Shown: positions 7,273 to 17,200 of the stretch, piece after piece
How positions within the stretch are numbered: position 1 is the stretch's first letter
How the letters are laid out: each line of letters starts with the position of its first letter
Source: Pseudoalteromonas prydzensis
GTDB taxonomy: Bacteria; Pseudomonadota; Gammaproteobacteria; Enterobacterales; Alteromonadaceae
Direction: 5' to 3'
Assembly (NCBI RefSeq): GCF_011050055.1
Contig: NZ_DRGM01000189.1
Coordinates: 1-39,336, forward strand
Length of the DNA: 39,336 bases
Translations under genes and position numbers: made by a program
The notes under the pieces: generated by a model
Told to the model about the DNA's origin: nothing
The model's input: only the letters and a program-made list of their open reading frames with translations
Databases searched by the model: none

Positions 7273-9312
7273 GTGTTGGTTCTAAAGCAACTCAATATAC
7301 TGTTTTCTGTGTTTGCTCAATCGCGCTATATTATTTCATTACGCGAAGCATTTATTGCATTGATCCCGTATTTTGTAAGCTCCGCATTGGCAATTCTAGT
7401 ATTAAACCTTGCCGTTAATTTTGCTTTTTTATCCCCCGACGATCTGCTGTATCGCGTTATTGAACATAGCTCGAATATCATTTTTGTCTTATTCCCTTTA
7501 ATGGTCGCACTTTCGGTAGGCTTTCATTTATCAAAAAATTTAGGCAACAGTGCTGTGGTTGGCAGTATGTTAGCGTTAGTGGGGTTTTGCGCGCATAGCG
7601 ATTTTTTAACGTTTAACAATGGTGAGCTTGCTGTCAACGGTACTGGTGCATCGGCTTATGCTGTATTAGTGCCGTCTTTAACCAGTTACTTGCTGATGTT
7701 GGGGTATAAATTGACCCCTAAGCACTGGCTCGAGTTACCACTAATTAGTGATTTTTTAAAAGAAAAACTATCTTTGGTCCTGCCTTTTAGTTTGGCATTT
7801 TTTGCGCTGTATTTAATTGTGCCCTTGATTGAAGTGAGCGTGCAATCAGCATTGCTCTATGTTGTACCAAACGGCGATGATAGCAGCGTCGCAATGCAAT
7901 TATTTAAACGTATGATCATCGTTCATAGTTTTTGGTTTTTCGGTGTGCATGGTGATAACGCCTATGCAATGATGTTTGAACAACTGTTTTTACACCAACA
8001 TATTGTGCCGGGTTTAACGGCAAAAACATTTTACGATACCTTTGTGCTGATAGGTGGAACGGGCTGTTTTATTGGCTTAATCGTTGCTGCATTTCTATTG
8101 CCAAATGGCAGCCACGAAAAAAGCATTGCAAAAATATCGATCCCGTTTTCGTTATTTAATTTCTGCGAAATTATCTTGTTTGCACTCCCTGTATTTTTAA
8201 ACCCTCTGTTGTTAGTGCCCTTTATTTTAGTGCCGTGCTTTAACTTTCTGATCAGTTATTTTTTATTATCGAGTGGGGTAATCGGTTACCAAGAAGTGAC
8301 CATTAGCTGGATGACGCCAACCATCATCAACGGTGCTATGGTTGGCACTGATGCATCCGCAGCTGTGTATCAAGTATTTTTGATACTTTGTAATGCTTGT
8401 ATTTATTACCCATTTTTACGTTTAAGCAGTGAAAAAAATAATTACCAAATGGCGTTTAATAAACTCAGTAGCCAATTAAATGTGAGTGAGCGATTTGCCG
8501 CGAACTCTGAGCAGCGTTTTATCAAGCAACAAAGAGCACAAAACCTTTCCAGCGCGCAACTGACCACCGTGCTAAATACCATTTCAAAAGCAAGGTTAGC
8601 CTTGTATTACCAGCCACAAATCGATTTAAGCACGGGCCAAGTAATCGGCTTTGAAGCATTGCTACGCTTACATAATAACGATGGCAGTGTATCGGGTCCT
8701 TATTTTTTGGATACCCTGATCATGCACAAGCAAACCGATATCATCGATGGTTGGGTAATTAAGCAAGCGGCGCGTGATTTAACTCAGTGGCGTAATGTGG
8801 GCTTTAAGCCAAACATCAGTATTAATGTTAATCCTGATGTGCTTATCAACACCGCAATGGTTGAGAAAATTTGCCAGCTGTTTGTTGGGTTTGCTGATCA
8901 AGTGAAAATCGAAATTGTTGAATCAAGCTACCTCGAACAACAAATCATCGTGACGCAAAATATCAACAAGCTGCGCGCTCATAATATCGAAACTGTGCTG
9001 GATGACTTTGGTACGGGGTATTCAAGTTTATCTATGTTGACTCATTTCCCAGTAAAGCACGTTAAATTAGATCGCCAGTTTTTACTGCAATGCCAGCAAG
9101 ATGCTGGCCGGATCCTCTATCAACAAGTTACCGAGTTATTTGCCAAGCTTGGCTTTGCTGTTGTTGCCGAAGGCATAGAAACACACGCAGAGGAGCAGTG
9201 GGTGAAAAGTTTAGGGATCACGACAGCACAAGGTTGGTTATACGCTCCCGCAATGCTACGTAATGAAGTGATAAGCTTTACCCAAACCCGTAATAATTCC
9301 GGCAAGTTGTAA
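7273..9312 (+). CDS. PTS EIIC-like membrane domain fused to an EAL c-di-GMP phosphodiesterase
   Basis: About 679 aa. Residues 15-400 are a multi-pass domain resembling Lac-family (cellobiose/lactose) PTS EIIC proteins: FWFFGVHGDN carries H226, and FNFCEIILFALPVFLNP carries E299. These match the positions that bind sugar in ChbC-type EIIC as I remember them. A short linker leads to an EAL domain (about 435-670) with the EALLRL motif (E461), INVNP, the DDFGTGYSSL loop (from 577), VKLD and AEGIE (E633), so it looks catalytically intact. No EIIA or EIIB domain or gene is nearby. This suggests a sugar sensor controlling c-di-GMP rather than a transporter (inference). The start is uncertain: GAGAAG at 7263-7268 best serves GTG 7273 or TTG 7276; TTG 7261 has no ribosome site. 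Confidence 0.85.
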   Translation: MLVLKQLNILFSVFAQSRYIISLREAFIALIPYFVSSALAILVLNLAVNFAFLSPDDLLYRVIEHSSNIIFVLFPLMVALSVGFHLSKNLGNSAVVGSMLALVGFCAHSDFLTFNNGELAVNGTGASAYAVLVPSLTSYLLMLGYKLTPKHWLELPLISDFLKEKLSLVLPFSLAFFALYLIVPLIEVSVQSALLYVVPNGDDSSVAMQLFKRMIIVHSFWFFGVHGDNAYAMMFEQLFLHQHIVPGLTAKTFYDTFVLIGGTGCFIGLIVAAFLLPNGSHEKSIAKISIPFSLFNFCEIILFALPVFLNPLLLVPFILVPCFNFLISYFLLSSGVIGYQEVTISWMTPTIINGAMVGTDASAAVYQVFLILCNACIYYPFLRLSSEKNNYQMAFNKLSSQLNVSERFAANSEQRFIKQQRAQNLSSAQLTTVLNTISKARLALYYQPQIDLSTGQVIGFEALLRLHNNDGSVSGPYFLDTLIMHKQTDIIDGWVIKQAARDLTQWRNVGFKPNISINVNPDVLINTAMVEKICQLFVGFADQVKIEIVESSYLEQQIIVTQNINKLRAHNIETVLDDFGTGYSSLSMLTHFPVKHVKLDRQFLLQCQQDAGRILYQQVTELFAKLGFAVVAEGIETHAEEQWVKSLGITTAQGWLYAPAMLRNEVISFTQTRNNSGKL

Positions 9313-9349
9313 GTAGCTGCCATAAAAGTTCTATATTTGTTTAATCATT

Positions 9350-9382
9350 GTGTCAACATTCTGGACCTATTTTGTCATAAAT
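9350..9382 (+). promoter_or_regulatory. Possible Pho box: three 11-bp direct repeats
   Basis: GTGTCAACATT, CTGGACCTATT and TTGTCATAAAT start at 9350, 9361 and 9372, exactly 11 bp apart. Each pairs a CTGTCAT-like heptamer with AT-rich bases, the layout of PhoB sites. The third is the best match and the middle one the weakest. A modest -10 candidate (TACTGT, 9391-9396) lies 8 bases downstream, as in PhoB-activated promoters. Two phosphatase genes in the operon agree. Confidence 0.55.
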
Positions 9383-9433
9383 CCTCGCCATACTGTGCCC
9401 GCATCCAAAATAACAATTGCAAATGGGACAATA

Positions 9434-11788
9434 ATGCGTACTTTGACAAAACAATCGACTCTGAGCCTTGCTATCGCTTTGGCTTTTTCAACTAACAGCT
9501 TTGCCAATAATAATGAAATAGAAGAAGTCACTGTAGTGGCTAAACCAACCAGTTACGCCAATAGTGTGATTGAACAATCAATGATTGAGCAACAAAGCTC
9601 AGTATCAAGTGTCTTGGCGGTGATTGATAACTTGCCTGGTATCAGTATTAACGAAGGTGATGCATTTGGTGGTGATGATTGGTCAACCACGATCACCATG
9701 CGTGGCTTTAGCATTGACGGCAACCAACAGCAATTAGGTATGACTGTTGATGGCATTCCAAATGGTGGCTCAAATTATGGTGGCGGTGCAAAAGCGAACC
9801 GTTATTTAGACAGCGAAAATTTAGCCACGGTAGAAGTAGGCCAAGGTACCTCAGATATCGCCTCAGCCTCACTTGAGGCTTTAGGTGGTACGTTTAACTT
9901 TGTCAGTAAAGATCCAAGCCTTGAAAAAAGCACCACCTTTGCTTATACCAATGGCGATCATAATGCCTCACGTTATTACTTTAAACATGAAACAGGCAGC
10001 ATTTTTAACAACACCCAAGCCTATGTGAGTTACTCGCAAACTGATACAAGCCGTTGGATAGGCGATGGCAGCAATGGTGGTAAAGATAACCAACATGCTG
10101 AGCTTAAGTTTGTATCAAACTTTGACGCGTTAACCCTGACAGGGCGCTTGTCGTATGACGATGTTAGCGAAACAAACTACAACAGCGTAAGCCTTGAACA
10201 ATTTGCACAAACGCCAGATTGGGATCAACTAACGTGGAATTGGACAGGCACTCCGCACTTTGACCAAATGTTTGCAGAAGGTTGGGGCACGTTACGCGAA
10301 AACACCTTAGGTTATTTAAAGTTTGAATACGCTATTTCACCGTCGTCATTACTTACAGTCAGCCCGTATTATCATAAAAACTCAGGCCGAGGGGACTGGA
10401 TCCCACCGTATTTAACCTCACCCGTTGATGAAAATGGCAACCCAACCACAGAAGGTGGCAGTAATGCCGGCTCGTATGGCTTTGTAGATAGTGATGGTAA
10501 GCCACTGGCGCCAAACGAAGGTTGCACGCAAAGTTTAAGTTGGCCGTGGGAATCGGGCCCTGGCTTAAACCCAGCATGTTATTCAGCAGATGCCACACCT
10601 GTGATGTCGTATCGTCATACTCATTATGATAAAAACCGTTTAGGTTTAACCGCTAATTACCAATTAACGCTTGGTATGCACGATATTGAAGCGGGTATTT
10701 GGTATGAGCAATCAGAGCGCGATGAATCGCGTGATTGGCATAAAGTAATTGATGCTCGTGTCTATCATCACTTTGACAGCACCCCATACTGGACTCAGTA
10801 TAAAAACACCTTTGATACCGACACCTTCAAATGGTACTTGCAAGACTCAATGGCGCTGGGCGATTTCACCTTAAACATGGGTGCCAAGCAATATTTGGTG
10901 GAGTTACAAAAGTATGACCATTTTAATGATATCAGCTCAGATAAAGTAGACAGTGACTCAGATGTACTGTTTAGCGCAGGTGTGCTTTATCAGCTTAATA
11001 GCAGCACCGAGTTATTCGCCAGTTACAGCGAAAATTTTGCAGCAATTAAAGATGGCGTACTTGAGCGCGACAGCTCAACGCTTACCGATATTGAGCCAGA
11101 AACCGCTGAAAATATTGATTTTGGTGTACGTTATAACGCTGACCGTTTAAGCCTTACGGCAACCGCTTATTCAATTGAGTTTGAAAACCGTATTACTTTT
11201 ATTGCCCCGGGTAGTGATACCAGCGGTATTGATTACACTATAGGCACTAATGGTTCGTACATTAATGTGGGCGGTATTGAATCACAAGGTTTTGAATTAT
11301 CAGCAAGCTATATGCTAACCAATGAGTGGAATATCTACACTTCGTACACTAACAATAGCTCTGAATACGCCTCTGACGACCCAAGTTCATATGCAAACGG
11401 TGAGCTAATTGATGGTGCAGGGCCAAGCTTTAGAGCGGGCGATGATGTAATCGATGCACCAAGTGATATGTTTGTGCTCTCTACTGATTACTACAGCGGT
11501 GATTTCCGTTTTGGTATTTCAGCCAAATACACAGGTGAGCGTTTAGGTGCATGGACGGATGAACAAACCCGCACTCGCAATGAGGTTGATGGTTATACCG
11601 TGATTGATTTTAACGCAGGCTACTACTACGCTGAAGTAAATGCAGGGGCATTTAAATCAATCGACATTGCCTTTGCAGTGACTAACCTAACAGATAAACA
11701 ATACCTTGCTGGTGGCACAGGTAATGGCTCTACTTACTTTATTGGTGCACCGCGCACAGCGGCACTGACATTTACTGCTAATTTCTAA
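9434..11788 (+). CDS. TonB-dependent outer-membrane receptor
   Basis: 784 aa. Residues 1-24 form a signal peptide ending NSFA. A TonB box (EIEEVTVVA, about 28-36) follows, then the plug domain (about 45-165, with ITMRGFSIDG and VEVGQGTSDIASAS) and a 22-strand-type barrel ending in a terminal Phe (LTFTANF), as outer-membrane proteins usually do. It imports a substrate using TonB-ExbBD energy. The substrate is unknown; the two phosphatases downstream and the Pho-box-like array suggest a phosphorylated compound (inference). The ATG at 9434 has a GGGA ribosome site and gives a clean signal peptide. The GTG at 9350 would add 28 residues, disrupt the signal peptide and lie inside the putative Pho box. 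Confidence 0.9.
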   Translation: MRTLTKQSTLSLAIALAFSTNSFANNNEIEEVTVVAKPTSYANSVIEQSMIEQQSSVSSVLAVIDNLPGISINEGDAFGGDDWSTTITMRGFSIDGNQQQLGMTVDGIPNGGSNYGGGAKANRYLDSENLATVEVGQGTSDIASASLEALGGTFNFVSKDPSLEKSTTFAYTNGDHNASRYYFKHETGSIFNNTQAYVSYSQTDTSRWIGDGSNGGKDNQHAELKFVSNFDALTLTGRLSYDDVSETNYNSVSLEQFAQTPDWDQLTWNWTGTPHFDQMFAEGWGTLRENTLGYLKFEYAISPSSLLTVSPYYHKNSGRGDWIPPYLTSPVDENGNPTTEGGSNAGSYGFVDSDGKPLAPNEGCTQSLSWPWESGPGLNPACYSADATPVMSYRHTHYDKNRLGLTANYQLTLGMHDIEAGIWYEQSERDESRDWHKVIDARVYHHFDSTPYWTQYKNTFDTDTFKWYLQDSMALGDFTLNMGAKQYLVELQKYDHFNDISSDKVDSDSDVLFSAGVLYQLNSSTELFASYSENFAAIKDGVLERDSSTLTDIEPETAENIDFGVRYNADRLSLTATAYSIEFENRITFIAPGSDTSGIDYTIGTNGSYINVGGIESQGFELSASYMLTNEWNIYTSYTNNSSEYASDDPSSYANGELIDGAGPSFRAGDDVIDAPSDMFVLSTDYYSGDFRFGISAKYTGERLGAWTDEQTRTRNEVDGYTVIDFNAGYYYAEVNAGAFKSIDIAFAVTNLTDKQYLAGGTGNGSTYFIGAPRTAALTFTANF

Positions 11789-11804
11789 GCTATAGTGTAA
11801 ACAC

Positions 11805-11831
11805 AAAGCCCATCATTGATGGGCTTTTTGC
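11805..11831 (+). terminator. Terminator or attenuator after the TonB receptor gene
   Basis: A 10-bp perfect stem (AAAGCCCATC, 11805-11814, with GATGGGCTTT, 11818-11827), a 3-base loop and a T run. The next gene starts 19 bases later with no obvious promoter between, so partial read-through may set the phosphatase level below that of the receptor. Confidence 0.85.
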
Positions 11832-11849
11832 TATTTTTATAGGTGAAAA

Positions 11850-12977
11850 ATGAAAAAATTAATCAAACTAAATTTACTAGGCATAGTGCTGTTAACCAGC
11901 CAATTGGCAGTTGCCACGCAAAATGTAGTGTTAGTCACGCTTGATGGCGTGCGCTGGCAAGAGGTGTTTAACGGCGCGGATGCTAATTTGCTCAGCAACC
12001 CTGATTTTGTTAAACACAGCGAACAACTTAAGGCTGAATTTTGGCATGAAGACAGTAAACAACGTCAACAATTGTTAATGCCTTTTATAACGCAAACGGT
12101 GGCTAAACAAGGTGCGATTATTGGCGACAGAAGTAATGGCTCTAAGATGTCGGTGAGTAATCCGTGGTATTTCTCATACCCAGGTTACAACGAAATTTTA
12201 ACGGGGTTTGTTGATGAGGGCATTAACAGTAATGATAAAATTTTAAACCCAAATCAAACCATGCTTGAACTGCTTGAGCAACAGCCTGAATATAAAAACA
12301 AAACGGCATTATTTGGCAGTTGGGATGTATTCCCGTTTATTGTTAATGAGCAGCGCAGTGGCGTGTATGTCAATGCCGGCTTTATGCCAATTGCCGAAGG
12401 TTTATCAAAAGATGCGGCGCTTTTAAATGCGCTGCAAAATGAGATCCCAAGCCCTTGGCACAATGTCCGTTTTGATAGTTTTACTTATCGGTTTGCTAAA
12501 GCGTATATGTTGGCTAACAAGCCTAAATTATTGGTGATAAGCTTAGGTGAAACCGATGATTTTGCCCATGATGGCGCTTACGATCATTATTTAAAGTCAG
12601 CTAAGCAAAGTGATGCATTTATTCAAGACTTATGGCAAACCATTCAAACAACGCCGGGCTATAAAAACAACACCACCTTGATCATCACCACAGATCATGG
12701 CCGTGGCAGTCACGCTAATGATTGGCAACATCATAGCTCAAAACAAGCGTTAGCAAACTCAGAGCAAGGGCGTAAAGCGTTTCCTGAGGGCATAATTGGC
12801 TCTGAACATATTTGGTTTGCAGCAATGGGTCCTGCTATTAAAGCCACCGGTTTAGTTACAACCAAAACCGAGCTTAAACAAGCGCAAGTTGCTGCTACAG
12901 TATTAACAGCACTGGGCGAAAGCCCACAACAGATAAATCCTAACATGGCACCGGCGATCGCTGAGGTATTAAAATGA
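11850..12977 (+). CDS. Exported alkaline-phosphatase-superfamily hydrolase
   Basis: 375 aa with a signal peptide (1-22, ending LAVA). The fold is that of metal-dependent phosphatases and phosphodiesterases: VTLDGVRW with metal ligand D32, an RSNGSKMSVSNPWYFSYPGY segment (94-113) probably holding the Ser/Thr nucleophile, ETDDFAHD (D236, H240), TTDHGRG (D282, H283) and a further His cluster near 290-296. It probably acts in the periplasm on phosphate esters; phosphodiesterase or mutase-like alternatives cannot be excluded. The AGGTG ribosome site is good. Its stop codon overlaps the start of the PhoD-like gene (ATGA), so the two are translationally coupled. It follows the TonB receptor gene after an attenuator-like hairpin. 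Confidence 0.85.
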   Translation: MKKLIKLNLLGIVLLTSQLAVATQNVVLVTLDGVRWQEVFNGADANLLSNPDFVKHSEQLKAEFWHEDSKQRQQLLMPFITQTVAKQGAIIGDRSNGSKMSVSNPWYFSYPGYNEILTGFVDEGINSNDKILNPNQTMLELLEQQPEYKNKTALFGSWDVFPFIVNEQRSGVYVNAGFMPIAEGLSKDAALLNALQNEIPSPWHNVRFDSFTYRFAKAYMLANKPKLLVISLGETDDFAHDGAYDHYLKSAKQSDAFIQDLWQTIQTTPGYKNNTTLIITTDHGRGSHANDWQHHSSKQALANSEQGRKAFPEGIIGSEHIWFAAMGPAIKATGLVTTKTELKQAQVAATVLTALGESPQQINPNMAPAIAEVLK

Positions 12978-14050
12978 AGTCTGCAAGTACTATGATCACA
13001 ACAACGCTGCTGGCAAGCATGTTAATGAGTTTTACAGCGTTTAGTTCATCAGAGCAAATAACTGCGCCACAAAAAATTCTGTTTGGATCCTGCGGTCATC
13101 AAGATAAAGCGATTTCCATTTTTGATGCGATCAATAAAGAAAATGCCGATTTGTTTATCTTTTTAGGGGATAACATTTATGGTGACACTAACGATATGCA
13201 AGTATTAGCTGATAAGTATCAAAAGCTAGGGGCAAAACCAGGCTTTAAAACACTCAGAGCGCAAACGCCGATTATCGCCATGTGGGATGATCACGATTTT
13301 GGCCAAAACGATGCGGGCAAAGAATACCCACATAAACAGCAATCACGGCAAATTATGCTCGATTTCTTCCAAGAGCCAAAAGCATCTATTAGGCGTACCC
13401 GTGCTGATGGTATTTATACTTCGTACAGATATGGAGAAGGCGAGCAAACAGTGCAGGTGATCATGCCTGATCTACGTTGGAATCGTGATGCACTTAATCC
13501 TGTTAGCGAAGCCGAATATCACACTAAACGTAAAGCAAACAATCAAGGCCCATACAGCCCAACTGAGGTAAAAGGCGCGTCGATGCTGGGTGAGGCGCAG
13601 TGGCAATGGCTTGAGCAAGAACTGAAAAAGCCCGCAGCAATAAAACTGATTAGCTCAAGTTTGCAGTTGTTGCCTGATTTTACAGGCTGGGAATCATGGG
13701 CTAATTTTCCTGAGGACCGCGCGCGTTTATTCACACTTATTAAAAAACACCGCGTAAATGGGGTAATTATTATCAGTGGTGATACACACTGGGGAGAAAT
13801 TTCAAAATACACTGCTAACCTCGATTACCCATTAACTGAAATGACCAGCTCAGGGTTGACTGAAAAATGGAAAGATGTCAGCCCCAATAAGCACCGCGTT
13901 GGGCAATTTACCCATGAAGTAAACTACGGTGATTTAAGCATTGATTGGCAACAAGAAGATCCTGCTATTTCATTGCAGCTTAAAGGCATTGATGGCAAAA
14001 CCATTATGCAAAGCCAATTTAGTTTGTCGAGTATTAGCCCGTATAAATAA
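12974..14050 (+). CDS. PhoD-like metallophosphatase, exported
   Basis: 358 aa with an N-terminal hydrophobic segment (7-25) that looks like a Sec signal. Metal-binding motifs of PhoD-like phosphatases are clear: FGSCG (C40), FLGDNIYGD (D66, N67, D71), MWDDHDFGQND (D105-D108) and ISGDTHWGE (D270, H272). It is a likely phosphodiesterase or monoesterase releasing phosphate outside the cytoplasm. It begins inside the stop codon of the preceding phosphatase gene (ATGA overlap at 12974-12977). No twin-arginine signal is seen, unlike classic Bacillus PhoD. Confidence 0.88.
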   Translation: MKSASTMITTTLLASMLMSFTAFSSSEQITAPQKILFGSCGHQDKAISIFDAINKENADLFIFLGDNIYGDTNDMQVLADKYQKLGAKPGFKTLRAQTPIIAMWDDHDFGQNDAGKEYPHKQQSRQIMLDFFQEPKASIRRTRADGIYTSYRYGEGEQTVQVIMPDLRWNRDALNPVSEAEYHTKRKANNQGPYSPTEVKGASMLGEAQWQWLEQELKKPAAIKLISSSLQLLPDFTGWESWANFPEDRARLFTLIKKHRVNGVIIISGDTHWGEISKYTANLDYPLTEMTSSGLTEKWKDVSPNKHRVGQFTHEVNYGDLSIDWQQEDPAISLQLKGIDGKTIMQSQFSLSSISPYK

Positions 14051-14060
14051 CAATGCTAGG

Positions 14061-14092
14061 CTCACAGCATTATGGATTGCAGCTGTGAGTTT
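14061..14092 (+). terminator. Weak terminator after the PhoD-like gene
   Basis: CTCACAGC (14061-14068) pairs with GCTGTGAG (14082-14089) over a 13-base loop, followed by only three T. It lies 10 bases after the stop codon. It separates the phosphatase operon from recC, probably incompletely. Confidence 0.5.
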
Positions 14093-14210
14093 ACTGCGTT
14101 TAAATATCAAGCTAAGCATCTGATTTATTAAAGCCAATTAACGACTTTGGCTACCCCTGTAATTGAAAATATCTTACACTGGTTTTATCTCAAGCAACAA
14201 CAGTGTCGCC

Positions 14211-17200
14211 ATGCTCAATATTATTCAATCAAACCGGATGGAAGCCCTGCAAGCGCAGTTTCATCAACTGTTAAAGTTAAATCCCTTACCTAGTGTGTTT
14301 GACAAAGAAGTGGTGCTGGTGCAATCACCAGGGATGTCGCAGTGGCTTAAAATTGGTTTGAGTGAGCAGCTCGGTATTGCTGCGCAGGTTGACTTCCCAT
14401 TACCATCGAGCTTTATTTGGCAGCTTTATCAGCAGTTATTGCCTAATGTGCCCAAAGAATCGGCGTTTAATAAGCCTAACCTTGCTTGGAAACTGTTTGC
14501 CATATTACCAAGTTGTATTGATGAACCGCTGTACTTACCGCTGAAAACCTATTTAGCGGGCGACAGCGACGGGCAAAAAACCTTTGCACTGTGTGAAAAA
14601 ATTGCCGACGTGTACGATCAATATTTAATGTATCGGCCGCATTGGATCGCAACCTGGGACAGCGGCGTTGATAAACTAGACGATGTAGACATAAGCATAG
14701 CGCCATGGCAGCCTGATCTGTGGCGACGCATTGTTGAGCACAGTAAAGAACTTGGCCAAAGCCAATTTCATCGCGCCAATATGCAAGGTAAACTGCTCAG
14801 TGCGCTTGAATTGATGGACGCTAGTTTATTACCTAAACGCATTAATTTATTTGGTATATCTGCGATTGCCAGCTCACAACTTGAGGTGTTTACAGCTTTA
14901 AGTCAAAAAACAGAAGTTAACTTATTCTTTTTTAACCCCAGTGCGCACTATTGGGGTGATGTTGTTGATGAAAAAACCGCCGCAAAAATTACCGCTAAAT
15001 ATGCCATCAAACCTTTGCTAGACGCGCAATCTAAACCTGAGCAAGATTACTATTTTATTGGTAATCCGCTGCTATCGTCGTGGGGAAAACTTGGCCGCGA
15101 TTATTTTGAGCAACTAGTACAGTTAGACGCCAATTGGCTCGATGGTTTTATTGACGCATTTGATGACAGTTTACTTGGCCAAATTCAAAGTGAGATTTAT
15201 CAGCTGGCGTTTAAAGGCGAATCACTAAGCGAAGACAAAGCATGGTTTATCAATGAGCAAGGCAAATTACCAATAAGCTGTGACGACACCAGCATTACCC
15301 TCAGCGACTGCCATACACCGCTTCGAGAAGTAGAGCGTTTACACGACTATTTACTCAATCTGTTTAACCAGAATAAACACCTAACACCGAAAGACATCAT
15401 CGTCATGATGCCCGATGTAGGCACTTATAGTCCTTATATCGAAGCGGTGTTTGGTGGTGCGCAACACGAGCGCTTTATCCCTTATGCGTTGGCGGATTTA
15501 GCCATTGAGCAAGAAAAGCCGGTGCTTAGTTCGTTTGCAAGCCTAGCTAATTTACCGTTTTCGCGCTTTGGGGTGTCAGACATTCTCGACTTATTACAAG
15601 TGAGCCAAATAGCCGAAAAGTTCAGTGTTGAAGCTCATGAGTACGAGCAAATTCAGTATTGGCTGGAACGCGTTGGCGTTAAATGGGGCATCAACGCCGA
15701 GCATAAACATAGCTTTGACTTACCCGCCATTGAGTTAAATACCTGGCAACATGGTTTAAACCGATTATTGCTGGGGATTGCGCAGCGCGATGAACAATGC
15801 CCTTACAGAGGGATTTACAGCGCCGATGAAGTGGAAGGCATGGCGCTTGATACACTCAATAAATTAGTACATTTTATTGATGTATTACAACACTATAAAG
15901 AGCAACTAAGCCCAGATGATACGCTGATCAACAAAGCCGCTATTTTGGCAAATCTATTAACCGAAATTTATGAAAGCGACAGCGACGATAGTTGGGATTT
16001 ATTAGTACTGCAAAACGTGCTCGACGAGCTGAAAAAGCACCACGACAATGGCGATTACAACCAAGCCGTGTCGCAGCGTATTGTGAGTTATTTAATCAAA
16101 CAAGGTATTCAAGAAAAAGGCGTAGGGCAACGCTTTTTAGTCGGCCAAGTGAATTTTTGTACATTAATGCCAATGCGAGCGGTGCCATTTAAAGTGGTGT
16201 GTATGCTTGGCCTTAATGATGCCGATTACCCACGCACCGTGCAGCCGATTGGTTTTGATTTAGTGCCGTATTCTAAAAAGCAAAAAGGTGACCGATCACG
16301 TAAATTGGATGATCGCTATTTGTTTTTAGAAGCACTGCTCAGTGCCCGTGATAATTTATATATGAGCTACATTGGTCGTTCGTGTTTTGATAACCAACCG
16401 CGCATGCCATCAACCTTGGTTAGCGAGTTATTAGAATACATTGGCCGCAGCTTTGTATATGCTGAACAGGTCGATAAAAAATTACCAGAGAGCTTAATTA
16501 CCCAGCAGCATTTGCAGCCCTTTAATAGCCAGTATTATCAACCAAGTTTAAACCACACGCTGCAAAGTGATCACAGCTATAACCCAATTTGGCTACCTAC
16601 TGCGCCAATAATGCCAGAGCCTGCAACAGCCCTTAATGTTAGTGCGCCTGAGCAGCTTGATCTTGATGTGTTTATTCGCAGTGTCTGCCATGCTCAAGAG
16701 AGCTTTTATCAACAAAGTTTAGGTTTGCGCTTACCGCAATTTAATGAAGTAGCCAAAGACGAAGAGCCATTTAGTTTAGATGCACTAAAACGTTATTTTT
16801 ACCTCGATGAGATCCTGCAAGCGAATATTAACGAGCAACCGCTCAGCACTGCACAAATACTGCAGCGCGGCGATTTACCGCAAGCCAATGTGGGCGACAT
16901 TATTTACGACAGTATGCAGCACCGTGTTGATGCACTCGCAGGGCAAGTGAAAGAGCAAATAAAGGGCGGCAAAAGTGAGCCGATTGAGGTTAAGTTAATT
17001 CTTGAAAGCACCCAAGTAGAAGGCTGGTTAAACCAAGTGTATTTGCAAAAGCAGGTGTTTTACCGCAGTGCCAGCATTAAAGCCAAAGATCTGATCAAAG
17101 GCTTTATTTATCATTTAGCAGCACAAAGCATGCAGCAAAACGTTGAAACTTTACTGCTGGGCCTTGATAAACAAATTAGTTTTGCGCCACTTAGCAAAGC

